Below, one piece after another: positions 22,238 to 31,557 of a stretch of 41,300 nt of DNA. This DNA comes from a virus: positions 1 through 41,300 of IMG/VR virus record IMGVR_UViG_3300026119_000010. One strand, 5' to 3'. The notes beneath the pieces are model-generated. The model had not been told where the DNA came from. It saw only the letters and a list, made by a program, of their open reading frames with translations, and made no database searches. Each line of letters begins with the position of its first letter. Within the stretch, counting starts at the first letter, position 1. A program made the translations under genes and the position numbers.

Positions 22238-24583
22238 CTATGCAACTTCTGCTATAAATTTGTTTAAAAGTACTCTTGAAACTAAACGATTCTTCATAGA
22301 TTTTCCGAAGATTCTTTTTAGTTCGCCTTTTGTTCCTTGTTTGATTTTTGCATTTTGCAAATCAAAATTCTCTACTCTTAATGCTCTTCCGTCTAATAAG
22401 AAATACTTGTTATATCCTTTATGTGGAACAGCAACACTTTTTTCTTTAGTCATTTGTTTTCTTAATTTGTTTATTCTATTTTCTTTGTCTGACCAATCTT
22501 TATAATCTTCAACAAATCTTTCAACATCCCAACGTCTAACTCTTTTAAGTATATAAAATCCTATATTTGTTACTCCCCAAGAAGTATTTAAAATTTCTAA
22601 TAACATTGATGTAAGTTCTCCATCAAAATGTGCTGGGATATATCTTTTCTTTTTATGTTCTATAATTACTTGATTATCATAATCAATATGTTTACTTGCC
22701 CAAGTTCTACCTTGTTTTTTCATTTGTTTAAGTTCTAATTTATCAACTACATCCTCTTCCTTTAAATCTTCTATAGATACTATCTGATTATTTCTAAAAC
22801 TGTTAGCACCTCCGTCTGTTAATGTTATAAACGTAAGTTTTTCAACAGCATATTTTTTTTGAAATCTAGGTATCAATGTATTACATACAATTAATGCTTC
22901 ATTTAATGGAGTATTTCCCAAATTATATTGGTCTGGCATACCGTAATTTGTTCCTCGTGATATTTCAAGGTTATCTCTTCTTGTCCATCTAGTATCATAA
23001 TCATTTGCCATATGATATAAGTATGTTAATGATTCTTCTAATTCAGTTTTTGTCATTCTATGACTAGCACAATTTACAAGTTTAAAATCATCAAAACATA
23101 AGTCACCTGGTTTATAATTCCAAAATGATTTTTCTTTTTCTTTTTCTTCCGTTGATTTATTCCAACTTCTTTCACTTGTAAAGAAATAAACCTCATAAGG
23201 TATATTAACTTTAGTAACAAAATCTACAAGGTTAATTAATTGTTCTACAGTATTCATTAAACAATCACTCATTGAACCTGACCAATCAAGTAACATTATC
23301 ATACCGTGGTTTTTACCATCTGGTATAATAGTCATCTTTTTAAATATGTCTTCACTAAATTTATAATCTTTTAATTTTAAAGGATCAATAACTCCAGTTT
23401 TATCTGTACTTGCTCTCTTATAAGCAGTAGCAGCTTTTTTCATTTCAAATTCTTTAACAAGATACATAACTGTCTTTTTATTTTTTCTTCTAAACGCTTT
23501 AAATTTATCTTTTATCCATAATTGATATTCTGGAACAGAATCCCATTGTTTTCTAGCAGCACTAATATGATTTCTAAAGTCTTTTAAATATTCTTTGTAT
23601 GAAGTTAAACACATATCAAGATTAGGTTCTGGTAATTTACCATAAAAATAACTTGTTTTTTTATCTAATAACTTTTCCTTTTTCTGTTCAAAAGCTTCAT
23701 TAGTAATTGATTTTAATTTCTTTTTAGGGTGTTCACCGCCAGCACCTTTAGCGTGTTTAGTTGGTTCTGCTTTTTTAGTATCTGTTTTATCTTTATCTTT
23801 TTTTTCATCACTATCAGCAGTATTATTTTGTTCATTTAAATCATCTTTTTTCTTATCTTCTTCCGACTCTTTAGAATCATTACCATCACTCATTTCTTTT
23901 TCATTTTTTTGCTCTTTAGATTTTGGTTGTTCTTCAGGTGGGGTATCATCTAAATCATAATTTTGTGTTATTGGATGGTTATCAAAATCTGGTAATTTCT
24001 TCATTTGGTCTACTTGTTTTTTCTGCCAATTAAGCATTTCTTTAGCAACTTTAACAACATCTGTAAACGTTTTAATTGCGTCAACTTTTTTCAACCATTG
24101 TTTTGCTTTATTGTCAAATATAAATGGTAATCTATCACTTGATTTTGACCTAATATTAATCTTATCAATTATCATTAAATCTTTGTTTATATCTTTACCC
24201 TTTAAAGCAAAGAAGTTTTGTTTTTCTAATATATCAAATCCGCTGATATAATTTCTAACAACTCCTGGGTATTTCTTTTGAATTTTTTTATCTATTCTTG
24301 TATCTTCTAATACATTAACGTAAGTTCTTAACTCATCATCATCTTGAATTTTTTTCCAACCACCTTGTGGAGTAAATAATGCGTGGGCACATTCGTGTGC
24401 TATTAACATATCATATACATCACCTGATTGTTCTTTAAATATAGGGAGAGTTAATACACGAGTCTTTGTATTAAAACTCGCTGTTGATACGTTGTTATGT
24501 TGTATGATTATATTTTCTGTTGCAAGTAGTTTTGCTAACTGACTTTTAGTGTCTAAATTAATTGTAGTGTGTCCCTTTGTCAT
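22238..24583 (-). CDS. VWA-domain protein with N-terminal HExxH metalloprotease-like motif
   Basis: This 781-aa protein has three parts. Near the N-terminus, AHECAHALF (62-70) is an HExxH zinc-protease motif. Residues about 200-300 are a charged, low-complexity linker of K, E, D and S. The C-terminal half is a von Willebrand A domain with the metal site DWSGS (about 432-436) and a later FITLTDGGAN (about 590) supplying the distal Asp. This is a CobT/MoxR-associated type protein: the AAA+ gene next to it would remodel or deliver targets. Role in the phage is unknown (protein complex assembly or remodelling, possibly proteolysis). The linker is atypical compared with the domains. Confidence 0.85.
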   Translation of the reverse strand: MTKGHTTINLDTKSQLAKLLATENIIIQHNNVSTASFNTKTRVLTLPIFKEQSGDVYDMLIAHECAHALFTPQGGWKKIQDDDELRTYVNVLEDTRIDKKIQKKYPGVVRNYISGFDILEKQNFFALKGKDINKDLMIIDKINIRSKSSDRLPFIFDNKAKQWLKKVDAIKTFTDVVKVAKEMLNWQKKQVDQMKKLPDFDNHPITQNYDLDDTPPEEQPKSKEQKNEKEMSDGNDSKESEEDKKKDDLNEQNNTADSDEKKDKDKTDTKKAEPTKHAKGAGGEHPKKKLKSITNEAFEQKKEKLLDKKTSYFYGKLPEPNLDMCLTSYKEYLKDFRNHISAARKQWDSVPEYQLWIKDKFKAFRRKNKKTVMYLVKEFEMKKAATAYKRASTDKTGVIDPLKLKDYKFSEDIFKKMTIIPDGKNHGMIMLLDWSGSMSDCLMNTVEQLINLVDFVTKVNIPYEVYFFTSERSWNKSTEEKEKEKSFWNYKPGDLCFDDFKLVNCASHRMTKTELEESLTYLYHMANDYDTRWTRRDNLEISRGTNYGMPDQYNLGNTPLNEALIVCNTLIPRFQKKYAVEKLTFITLTDGGANSFRNNQIVSIEDLKEEDVVDKLELKQMKKQGRTWASKHIDYDNQVIIEHKKKRYIPAHFDGELTSMLLEILNTSWGVTNIGFYILKRVRRWDVERFVEDYKDWSDKENRINKLRKQMTKEKSVAVPHKGYNKYFLLDGRALRVENFDLQNAKIKQGTKGELKRIFGKSMKNRLVSRVLLNKFIAEVA

Positions 24584-24594
24584 TTTCTATACTA

Positions 24595-24623
24595 ATCCTA
24601 TCACCATTTAATATAGAAGTCAA
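24595..24623 (-). promoter_or_regulatory. Probable early promoter for the VWA gene
   Basis: On the minus strand, TTGACT (24618-24623), 17 bases, TAGGAT (24595-24600). The -10 is weaker than in the others (two mismatches). The start codon is about 10 bases past the -10, so the leader is very short. Confidence 0.5.
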
Positions 24624-24631
24624 GGCCTAAT

Positions 24632-24656
24632 AACCCTTGATTTATAAGGGTTTTTT
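24632..24656 (+). terminator. Hairpin with T-run facing the plus strand
   Basis: AACCCTT (24632-24638) pairs with AAGGGTT (24646-24652) over 7 bases; the T-run (24651-24656) follows on the plus strand, while on the minus strand no T-run follows. No plus-strand gene ends here, so it may stop antisense transcripts, or its stem may act as the 3' hairpin of the methyltransferase mRNA. Confidence 0.4.
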
Positions 24657-24658
24657 GA

Positions 24659-25813
24659 CTATTTTTTCTGGAAAATGAAAATATGCTCGTATTTTGCACC
24701 AGATTCTTGTGAGGATAACTGTAATTTAAACGTATCTGTATGTTCAAATTTCTCTTCTTTTGCTATCTGTACAGTATCATTTTCAATTGTTTTATGTGAT
24801 TTAATGTTCGCTACGTTCAACGCCAGATACTTGTCTTTTTTTAATCCTTTATATGCATTTTGTATAGTCTTTCTTAAAAATCCATTATTCCACTCTTCAT
24901 TACTATTAAATTGATTAAATGATTGTCCATCTTCTTCACCATATTGTTCCCAATTAAAATAAGGTGGACTTGTAAATGCAAAATCTAACGTTTCTTCTTT
25001 TGGTTGAAAAACCTCACTACCACACTTGTTTAAAAAGTAATGTCTTTCTGATTTACCAAAATCTTTCTTAATCTCTTGTAATCCTTTAAACGTTTTTTCT
25101 GCAGGATCAGTACCTATATAATTAATATCTGATATAATAGCACCTAATATACGACCACCATACCCCATTGACATATCCCATACCATAGCACCTGGAAATG
25201 CAAAATGTGAGTATAAACACGCCGCCGCTGTGGGTCTAAAATTAGATACACATTGAGTTCCTGTATATCTTCTTAATAAAGACCTCATTATACTTTCTGA
25301 TTTGTGTTTTGAAGCAGAAGATATTTCAGTTATTTCACCATATAAATTATTTGCAATAGGCATTAAATTATCTACTGAAAATTGACCAAAGAAACTACCT
25401 GTTAATAACTTACGTATACCCTTTTTATAATGTTCTTCGTTAGTGTATATCTCCATAGGTGTTTTCATTTTACCACAACGTATACCAAAACTATGTGGCA
25501 TATATGACCACGCTAAAGATAGACCTGTTTGATTTGGTTTAATAACTTTATCTTGCGTTAATAACCCTTTGAAATCTGTAGATTGTAATGTTTTAAATTG
25601 GGATTCTCTATACGATTTATCTGTAGCATAATAAGGAAAACCTCTTTTCTTCCAATACTCATAAACATTATCAATATTAGATTGTAATTCCTCTTCATCT
25701 TTAACTACGCCTTTTAGATTACCCTTACTAGTTATAAGTTCCTCTCCTAATATAGTAACACCAAATTGTTCTAAAGCATTTTTAGTATCAGTTTTATTTG
25801 TTAACTTTTTCAT
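24659..25813 (-). CDS. DNA methyltransferase-like protein (class I SAM fold, TSPPYF motif)
   Basis: This 384-aa protein has the same plan as the 3499-4737 product: an N-terminal half without a known domain, then a SAM-type strand and loop (MVWDMSMGYGGRILGAI, about 210-226), an acidic TDPAEK (235-240), and the catalytic TSPPYF (281-286) followed by NWEQYG. Amino-methylation of DNA is likely; the target site is unknown. The ATG overlaps the deformylase stop by 20 bases. The N-terminal region differs from its paralogue, which suggests a different target. A sequence-specific role, perhaps in protecting the phage genome, is inferred. Confidence 0.8.
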   Translation of the reverse strand: MKKLTNKTDTKNALEQFGVTILGEELITSKGNLKGVVKDEEELQSNIDNVYEYWKKRGFPYYATDKSYRESQFKTLQSTDFKGLLTQDKVIKPNQTGLSLAWSYMPHSFGIRCGKMKTPMEIYTNEEHYKKGIRKLLTGSFFGQFSVDNLMPIANNLYGEITEISSASKHKSESIMRSLLRRYTGTQCVSNFRPTAAACLYSHFAFPGAMVWDMSMGYGGRILGAIISDINYIGTDPAEKTFKGLQEIKKDFGKSERHYFLNKCGSEVFQPKEETLDFAFTSPPYFNWEQYGEEDGQSFNQFNSNEEWNNGFLRKTIQNAYKGLKKDKYLALNVANIKSHKTIENDTVQIAKEEKFEHTDTFKLQLSSQESGAKYEHIFIFQKK

Positions 25814-26411
25814 CTCTTCCTAATCCTAATTTTGTTAATTTTGTTCTTCTCTCCCATACTTTAAAACTCTTCTTTGCTTTCTTTTCTGCCATTTCCAACT
25901 TCATTTTACTTGCAAGTTCAGTAAAAACTCTACCTATCATATGGTCATATTCGTGTTGAAATATCCTGCTTATCTGACCATCTAAATTTCCTTCTTTTAA
26001 ATCACCTTTTTCATCTGTATATTTTACTACAACTTTTCTTGGTCTTGCTAGCATTAAAAATAAAAAAGGATATGTTAAACAACCTTCTTTCATTAATACA
26101 GTTTCCATACTTGTTGATATAATCATAGGATTAAAACAAGTCATTTTTAAACCATTTGATACTTGCATATGGTCACCTATTACAAACATATTAAAAGGTA
26201 ACCCTACTTGATTAGCAGATAATCCTATACCACCATATCTTAACATTGTTTTAAACATAAGGTCAGCTACTTCTTTTTTATCCTTAAAATTATGTTCTTT
26301 TAATAAATCATCTGTCCAAGGTGCTACCGCTGACAAAACTCTAGGGTCACTTGGTGGTATTAATTTTAATTCTCTTTCTTTCTTTTCTTTTTCTAATTTA
26401 AATACTGCCAT
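25794..26411 (-). CDS. def: Peptide deformylase
   Basis: This 205-aa enzyme removes the formyl group from nascent proteins. All three metal-site motifs are present: GIGLSANQVG (61-70), EGCLTYP with the ligand C111, and HEYDH with ligands H153 and H157 and catalytic E154. It has a short basic N-terminal extension before the fold and a Lys/Arg-rich C-terminal helix (about 167-205). Phage deformylases often lack part of the C-terminus, but here the length is normal. It directly follows gp46. Confidence 0.95.
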   Translation of the reverse strand: MAVFKLEKEKKERELKLIPPSDPRVLSAVAPWTDDLLKEHNFKDKKEVADLMFKTMLRYGGIGLSANQVGLPFNMFVIGDHMQVSNGLKMTCFNPMIISTSMETVLMKEGCLTYPFLFLMLARPRKVVVKYTDEKGDLKEGNLDGQISRIFQHEYDHMIGRVFTELASKMKLEMAEKKAKKSFKVWERRTKLTKLGLGRDEKVNK

Positions 26412-26412
26412 A

Positions 26413-28128
26413 TTATATCTTATCCAATATTGTAAAGTTTTGATGTTTTTTATACTTAACTATATTTGTAAATTTGTCAAACATAATATCTCCTTTATGT
26501 GAAATAATAAAAACATTTTCGTTAGATAATTTTTGTATTATCTTAAAGAAATCATCCGTACCTGACATATCTAAACTTGAATCAAATATCTCATCCAATA
26601 TTAACAAGTTAGTATTTGTACTGTTTTTCAAACGTGCAATTTCTCTCCACGTAAATAATAAAGAAAGGTCTATTCTCATCTTTTCACCTTCACTAAAATT
26701 ATTATAATTAAATGTATCTCTAAATCTACTCTTTACTGTTTCATTAAACTCTTCATCTAAATGGAATGATACATAAAAATCCATTGCCTGTAAATACTTA
26801 TTAATTAAGCTATTCATAATAGGTATATACTTTTTAATAATTTGTGCCTTAGCTCCTTTATCATTTAATACTTGTCTTAATACATCTTGATACTTTTTAT
26901 CTACAATAACTTTATCTAAATCTTCTTTACAAACCTTTAATGAATCTTTCATATCTTGTAAATCTTTTCTAATCTTTATTATATCAGTATCCTTATTTTT
27001 AAACACTTTTAAATCTTCTTCTATATTATCATTATGCAATTTTAAACTTTCTAGTGAAGATTCTGCCTTTGATACATCAACATTTAACTCATATATTTTT
27101 TCTGATACTTCATTATATTCACCCACTTTACTTTCCATATTTACAATCTCTTGTAATAATTTTTTCATACCTTCTTTTAATGTATTAATTGTCTTTCTTT
27201 CTAGGTCACACTTTTGATGTTTAAATGTTGGGTGAAGTGGTTGAGTACAAGTTGGACACACATCATTTTCTTCAAAAAATTTTAAAGATTTTCTATGTCT
27301 AGTTAAATTATTATCAATCTTTGCTTCTAATTTAGATAATATGGTTGTCTTCATATCAACTTTATCTCTATCTTTTACACACTCTTTTGATGAAATAATA
27401 TCTTCATTAAGTTCTTTTATTTTCTTTTCAAATGCTAACCGATCCACTTCATTTTTGTCTAATACCTTTTTTTTGTGTGTTTGGACGTCTATATCCTTGT
27501 GGAGAAGAGTATCCAAGTACTTTGCTTCAGTCTGATACTTGGTTTCTATAAGTTCACAATGATGGCGGACTTCCGTTATTTTATTCTGTAAATCGTTTTG
27601 TTGTCCACGTAAGATGTGGTCCATTCTAGTAAATGCTCTTATGTCTAAAATCTCTTCAACTACTTCTCTTCTAAAACTTGCTCTCATTTTCATAAATGGT
27701 TGATAGGAAGAAGACCCTAATAATACTACTTGACAAAATGACCTATAGTTACACCTCATAATATTTGTTTCAAGATATTTTTGATAATCAATAGTACTTG
27801 CGTCTTGACTTATTAACTCTCCATTACAATGTATTTCAAAAAAGTTAGGTTTAATTCCTCTTCTAACAATATACTCTTTTGGTCCTACACTAAAATATAA
27901 TTCAACCTCGCAACCACCATTATTAATAGTATTCACCATTTGGTCTTTCTTAATAATACGAAACGGTCTATTAAATAATGCAAAACATAAAGCGTCTAAT
28001 AGAGTTGACTTACCACTTCCATTTGAGCCTATAATTAAAGTTAAATGAGATTTATTTAAATCAATAACAATTGGAACATTGCCAGTTGATAAAAAATTCT
28101 TGTAAGATATTTTCTTAAACTGTATCAT
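26413..28128 (-). CDS. gp46: Recombination endonuclease subunit gp46 (Rad50-like)
   Basis: This 571-aa protein is the SMC-type ATPase of the gp46-gp47 end-processing complex. The N-terminal lobe has Walker A GSNGSGKS (34-41). A long coiled-coil region spans about 170-450 with the zinc-hook CPTC at about 293-296. The C-terminal lobe has the ABC signature FSEGEKMRIDLSLL (about 490) and Walker B LLILDEIFDSSLD (about 522-534). Length matches T4 gp46 (560 aa). One oxygenase gene separates it from gp47. Confidence 0.97.
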   Translation of the reverse strand: MIQFKKISYKNFLSTGNVPIVIDLNKSHLTLIIGSNGSGKSTLLDALCFALFNRPFRIIKKDQMVNTINNGGCEVELYFSVGPKEYIVRRGIKPNFFEIHCNGELISQDASTIDYQKYLETNIMRCNYRSFCQVVLLGSSSYQPFMKMRASFRREVVEEILDIRAFTRMDHILRGQQNDLQNKITEVRHHCELIETKYQTEAKYLDTLLHKDIDVQTHKKKVLDKNEVDRLAFEKKIKELNEDIISSKECVKDRDKVDMKTTILSKLEAKIDNNLTRHRKSLKFFEENDVCPTCTQPLHPTFKHQKCDLERKTINTLKEGMKKLLQEIVNMESKVGEYNEVSEKIYELNVDVSKAESSLESLKLHNDNIEEDLKVFKNKDTDIIKIRKDLQDMKDSLKVCKEDLDKVIVDKKYQDVLRQVLNDKGAKAQIIKKYIPIMNSLINKYLQAMDFYVSFHLDEEFNETVKSRFRDTFNYNNFSEGEKMRIDLSLLFTWREIARLKNSTNTNLLILDEIFDSSLDMSGTDDFFKIIQKLSNENVFIISHKGDIMFDKFTNIVKYKKHQNFTILDKI

Positions 28129-28164
28129 AATATAATTTATTCACTTTTTAAAAATAATTATTTA

Positions 28165-28947
28165 TTATTTCTTTGGACGACCTGCGTCAGCAGCGAGTCC
28201 AGCTATATCTTCGGATTCTTGCATTGGTACATCCTGAAGGTTAGGTAGTTCCGCTGTTGATTTTTTAGTAGGGTGTATAAAGTATAAATTACCAGATACA
28301 CTTATTCTTTCTCCTGGAGATTTAAAAGGTATTACTTCGTGTCTTGTCTGAGCAGGAAATATCCACATATATCCTTCTTCAGGTAAATATCCGTGGGTAT
28401 GTTCTGCCCATTGTGGAGTAGAATGTTCGCCATAATGAAATAATACACCGCCTGGAGCAAAACTTTTGCCTTCGTATTTTTTTCTTTCTTCATCTAAATT
28501 TGGTGTTTTTAAATATATAATCCAAGTTAACATTCCTTTATGTATATGTTCAGTATTAAAATCATTTGCTTTCATATAATTAATCCACAAACCCATTAAT
28601 GCATATGATTTTGACCATTGTGGTTCTGAATACTGTGCCTTAACCCATCTACAAGTTCCTTCAACATATTCATCTACATAAGGTTGAAACTCTTGTACGA
28701 ACCACTTTTTATCTTCCATAGTATAATCTCTTTGGTCACCCATATAGCCTGCTAGATGTTTATTAGCTGAACCTTTTGTTTTTAAATTGCCTCTTTTTAA
28801 AAGTCCATTTATTAATTCTTTATGGGCTTTAAAGTGTGCAATATATGGTCCAAAATTTAAAACTCCTAATGTTTCTATTTTCCTATCGTTACCTTCATCA
28901 AGCGGACTGCCAGCTTCCCCACCAAAAGGTATATTATTAACTGCCAT
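28165..28947 (-). CDS. 2OG-Fe(II) oxygenase-like protein (phage type)
   Basis: This 260-aa protein is a paralogue of the 15309-15983 product: FGPYI, HLAGY, WINYMKANDFNTEHIHKG with H134 and H136, FHYGEHSTPQW, then WIFPAQTRHEVIPF with H203 and R214 in ERISVSGNL. As in the paralogue the HxD motif reads HxH, so metal binding could involve two histidines plus H203. It has an extra C-terminal tail. It lies between gp47 and gp46 and overlaps the gp47 stop; a promoter within the end of gp47 can drive it separately. Substrate unknown. Confidence 0.78.
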   Translation of the reverse strand: MAVNNIPFGGEAGSPLDEGNDRKIETLGVLNFGPYIAHFKAHKELINGLLKRGNLKTKGSANKHLAGYMGDQRDYTMEDKKWFVQEFQPYVDEYVEGTCRWVKAQYSEPQWSKSYALMGLWINYMKANDFNTEHIHKGMLTWIIYLKTPNLDEERKKYEGKSFAPGGVLFHYGEHSTPQWAEHTHGYLPEEGYMWIFPAQTRHEVIPFKSPGERISVSGNLYFIHPTKKSTAELPNLQDVPMQESEDIAGLAADAGRPKK

Positions 28948-30004
28948 TTTCTCCTACCTCCGTATATAATTCTTTAGTATAATCTTTTAATTTCTGTTTG
29001 TCAAGGTTGGTATCAAGTTGGTCTATATATTTACCTAAAAACGTAAGTGTATCTTCACCTTGTTCTAATATATCTTCTCTTACACTAGATGTTACATCTC
29101 CTGAATCTTCAAAAATATTTAACTCATATATGTTCAATGTATCATATAGTCTTGCAACAAACTTATCATACATATCATCATCTGTTTTTTGAGATATAAA
29201 CATTTTAATAAAACTATTATCATATCTTTCTATATCTAATTTATTATAATCTGTTTTTGTATCATCATAAACTATTTTCTTAAATATTCTTAATGGGTTA
29301 GATACTCTTGTTAACTCTCTTGTTTGTGTATCAAAAATATGAAACCCTTTTGGGTCTTTATAATCATTCCAAGTTATTTCAAATTGTGTACCTAGATAAT
29401 AAATGTGACCGTCATCTGATTTTTTATGAAAATGTCCTGATATAACTTTTTCAAATCTTTTAAATACAGCTCTATCTAAACCTTGTTCGTTCATAAATCC
29501 TCGGTTCATTTCAAACCCTTTAATTTCTAAATGCCCCATTAAAATTTCAGAATTACTATGTTCAATTGCGTGTATAGATTCATCATAAGTTTCATCACAT
29601 ATCCAAGGCATAAACAAAATATTTAAACCATCAAAGGTAACTTCTTTTGGATTTGCATAAACCCAAGGTTCATTTACACCATCATATGTTGTACAAAGTT
29701 CTGTAATTGCATTTACTTGATTTGTATTCTTATAATATGTATCGTGGTTGCCTAATATAATATGAGTATCAACCTCTTCTTCCCACAATCGTTTCATAAA
29801 TTTTTGCCTAAAAAAATTGGCAGTCTTATAATTTATAAACTTACGTCTATCAACTACATCTCCTAAATGTATTAATGTTTTTATTTTATGTTTTTTTATA
29901 AAAGGAAAAAATATTTCATCATAAAACCTTTGTTGATAATGTGCAAAATGTGGACTATCATTCCGACAACCAAAATGTGTATCATTTAATAGTGCTATTT
30001 TCAT
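28937..30004 (-). CDS. gp47: Recombination nuclease subunit gp47 (Mre11-like)
   Basis: This 355-aa metallophosphoesterase is the nuclease partner of gp46. The five motifs are clear: LLNDTHFG (D8, H10), IHLGDVVDRR (about 45-54), ILGNHDTYY (about 82-90), LMGHLEIKG (about 168) and SGHFHKK (about 195). It forms dimers and resects broken DNA ends. Length is near T4 gp47 (339 aa). The start overlaps the halogenase stop as ATGA. The C-terminal 10 codons overlap the oxygenase gene. Confidence 0.97.
   Translation of the reverse strand: MKIALLNDTHFGCRNDSPHFAHYQQRFYDEIFFPFIKKHKIKTLIHLGDVVDRRKFINYKTANFFRQKFMKRLWEEEVDTHIILGNHDTYYKNTNQVNAITELCTTYDGVNEPWVYANPKEVTFDGLNILFMPWICDETYDESIHAIEHSNSEILMGHLEIKGFEMNRGFMNEQGLDRAVFKRFEKVISGHFHKKSDDGHIYYLGTQFEITWNDYKDPKGFHIFDTQTRELTRVSNPLRIFKKIVYDDTKTDYNKLDIERYDNSFIKMFISQKTDDDMYDKFVARLYDTLNIYELNIFEDSGDVTSSVREDILEQGEDTLTFLGKYIDQLDTNLDKQKLKDYTKELYTEVGENGS
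28976..29004 (-). promoter_or_regulatory. Sigma-70-like promoter inside the end of gp47
   Basis: On the minus strand, TTGACA (28999-29004), 17 bases, TATACT (28976-28981), all within gp47 codons. The leader of about 22 bases contains GGAGGTAGGAG just before the oxygenase ATG. It can uncouple the oxygenase and gp46 from gp47. Confidence 0.65.
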
Positions 30005-31557
30005 TGATAATAATTTTCTAATATAAAGTCGTGATAACTTTGATACTTTTCAGCTGCTTTATTCCACATTTCTTTACGTTTATCTAATTTATTCATATAC
30101 GGTTCCATAAATCCTTTTATTTCTTCTTTAGTCTTATGTGTAAGATATATTAAATTAGGTAAATCTTGTGGTGCCCAATTGAAACCAGCCGCTATATAAT
30201 GTAATCCACTATTACCAGCCTTTTCAGGAGGGTCCACAGTATATTCCCAATTAACAGTTCTTTGTAAACAAATTGCTAAATATCCTTGCAAAATTTTAGC
30301 TTTCATAGTAACTAAACTTTCTTCCCAATCTCTATTGTTATTAGCTTTCCAATATTCAGTATCATTTCTTGTTGATAAAGCATAATGCAACCCAACAAAT
30401 TCAGCAAACCCATAATAGATAGTTTTACAGGCAAATGTGAAGTTGTCTTTGTCCCATTGTGTAATTTCACCTCTTCTTAAATTTCTTACAAGTGCTATTA
30501 AAAATTCGTGTATTGAAAACAAACCATTACTTTCTAATGGTTCAATAAATCCATTAGCTAGACCTATAGCAACTACATTTTTTACAAATAATCTATGGTA
30601 TATACCACACTTCATTTTAATGTTTCTAAATTCGTGTTTTTCAGTACCAAACCCAGGTCGTACCTTTGCTAAATGATTTTTAAATTCTTTTAAAGCAGTT
30701 TTATCATCTACAAATTTATCTGAATAAACATAACCTGCACCAACTCTACTCCACAATGGTATATTCCATACCCAGCCATTTTCTATTGCTGTGCAATTAG
30801 TAAAAGATTCCACTTCTTTAGTTTTATCTACATAAGGTATCTTGGTTACCCACGCTTTATTATTTGGTAGTTTAGGGATAGGTTCAAAAGGTTCTTTTAA
30901 TGCACCTCCTAAAAGCATTGATTTAAAACCTGTACAATCAATAAATAAATCTGCTTTATGTTTGTTTAAGGAAACAATACCATTTTCATCTTGTTTAATA
31001 TCTTTTACATCTTCTTGAATATATTTGACGCCTCTAGGTATACAATAATGATCCTTTAACCATAGACCAAATTTAATTGCGTCAAACTGATAAGCAGAAT
31101 CAGTTGATGTATCAAAACCATAGAATTTATGAGCACCCTTACTTTGATTAACTAGTGCCATAACAGACGAAAAACAATCAGCATAATCTGAAACTGGTGT
31201 TTCTGGATAAAATTCCTTTTTAATCCACCAATCATTATAATTTAATTTAGTTCCTTCTATGGCAGGAATACCAAAAGGATAGTGAAACGGCTCCTCGCCT
31301 TTTCCATTAAAGTCTGTAAACTTAATACTAAATTTAATAGTGCCATCTGTATGTTTTAAAAATTCTTTATCATCTATTCCTAGATAATGTGTCCATTGTT
31401 TAACTTTTGATATTGTACTTTCACCAACTGATATTGTAGGAACTTTAGGTGATTCTAATACAGTTATATCTTTATCAGGAAAAGCTCTTACTAAAGTTGA
31501 AGCTGTCATCCAACCAGCGGAGCCTCCTCCGACTATTAAAATCTTATCACATTTCAT
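30001..31557 (-). CDS. Flavin-dependent halogenase (tryptophan-halogenase family)
   Basis: This 518-aa protein has the two hallmarks of flavin-dependent halogenases: the FAD site GGGSAGWMTA (10-19) and WxWxIP, here GWVWNIPLW (about 257-265). The catalytic lysine expected near residue 75-79 is offered by TIKFSIKF (K75, K79). A second conserved GESTISKV (45-52) follows. Such enzymes make hypohalous acid and halogenate indoles or other aromatics. The marine viral halogenase VirX1 from cyanophage Syn10 is a close functional precedent. Its substrate here is unknown. It sits between gp47 and gp55, with ATGA junctions to both. Confidence 0.9.
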   Translation of the reverse strand: MKCDKILIVGGGSAGWMTASTLVRAFPDKDITVLESPKVPTISVGESTISKVKQWTHYLGIDDKEFLKHTDGTIKFSIKFTDFNGKGEEPFHYPFGIPAIEGTKLNYNDWWIKKEFYPETPVSDYADCFSSVMALVNQSKGAHKFYGFDTSTDSAYQFDAIKFGLWLKDHYCIPRGVKYIQEDVKDIKQDENGIVSLNKHKADLFIDCTGFKSMLLGGALKEPFEPIPKLPNNKAWVTKIPYVDKTKEVESFTNCTAIENGWVWNIPLWSRVGAGYVYSDKFVDDKTALKEFKNHLAKVRPGFGTEKHEFRNIKMKCGIYHRLFVKNVVAIGLANGFIEPLESNGLFSIHEFLIALVRNLRRGEITQWDKDNFTFACKTIYYGFAEFVGLHYALSTRNDTEYWKANNNRDWEESLVTMKAKILQGYLAICLQRTVNWEYTVDPPEKAGNSGLHYIAAGFNWAPQDLPNLIYLTHKTKEEIKGFMEPYMNKLDKRKEMWNKAAEKYQSYHDFILENYYQ

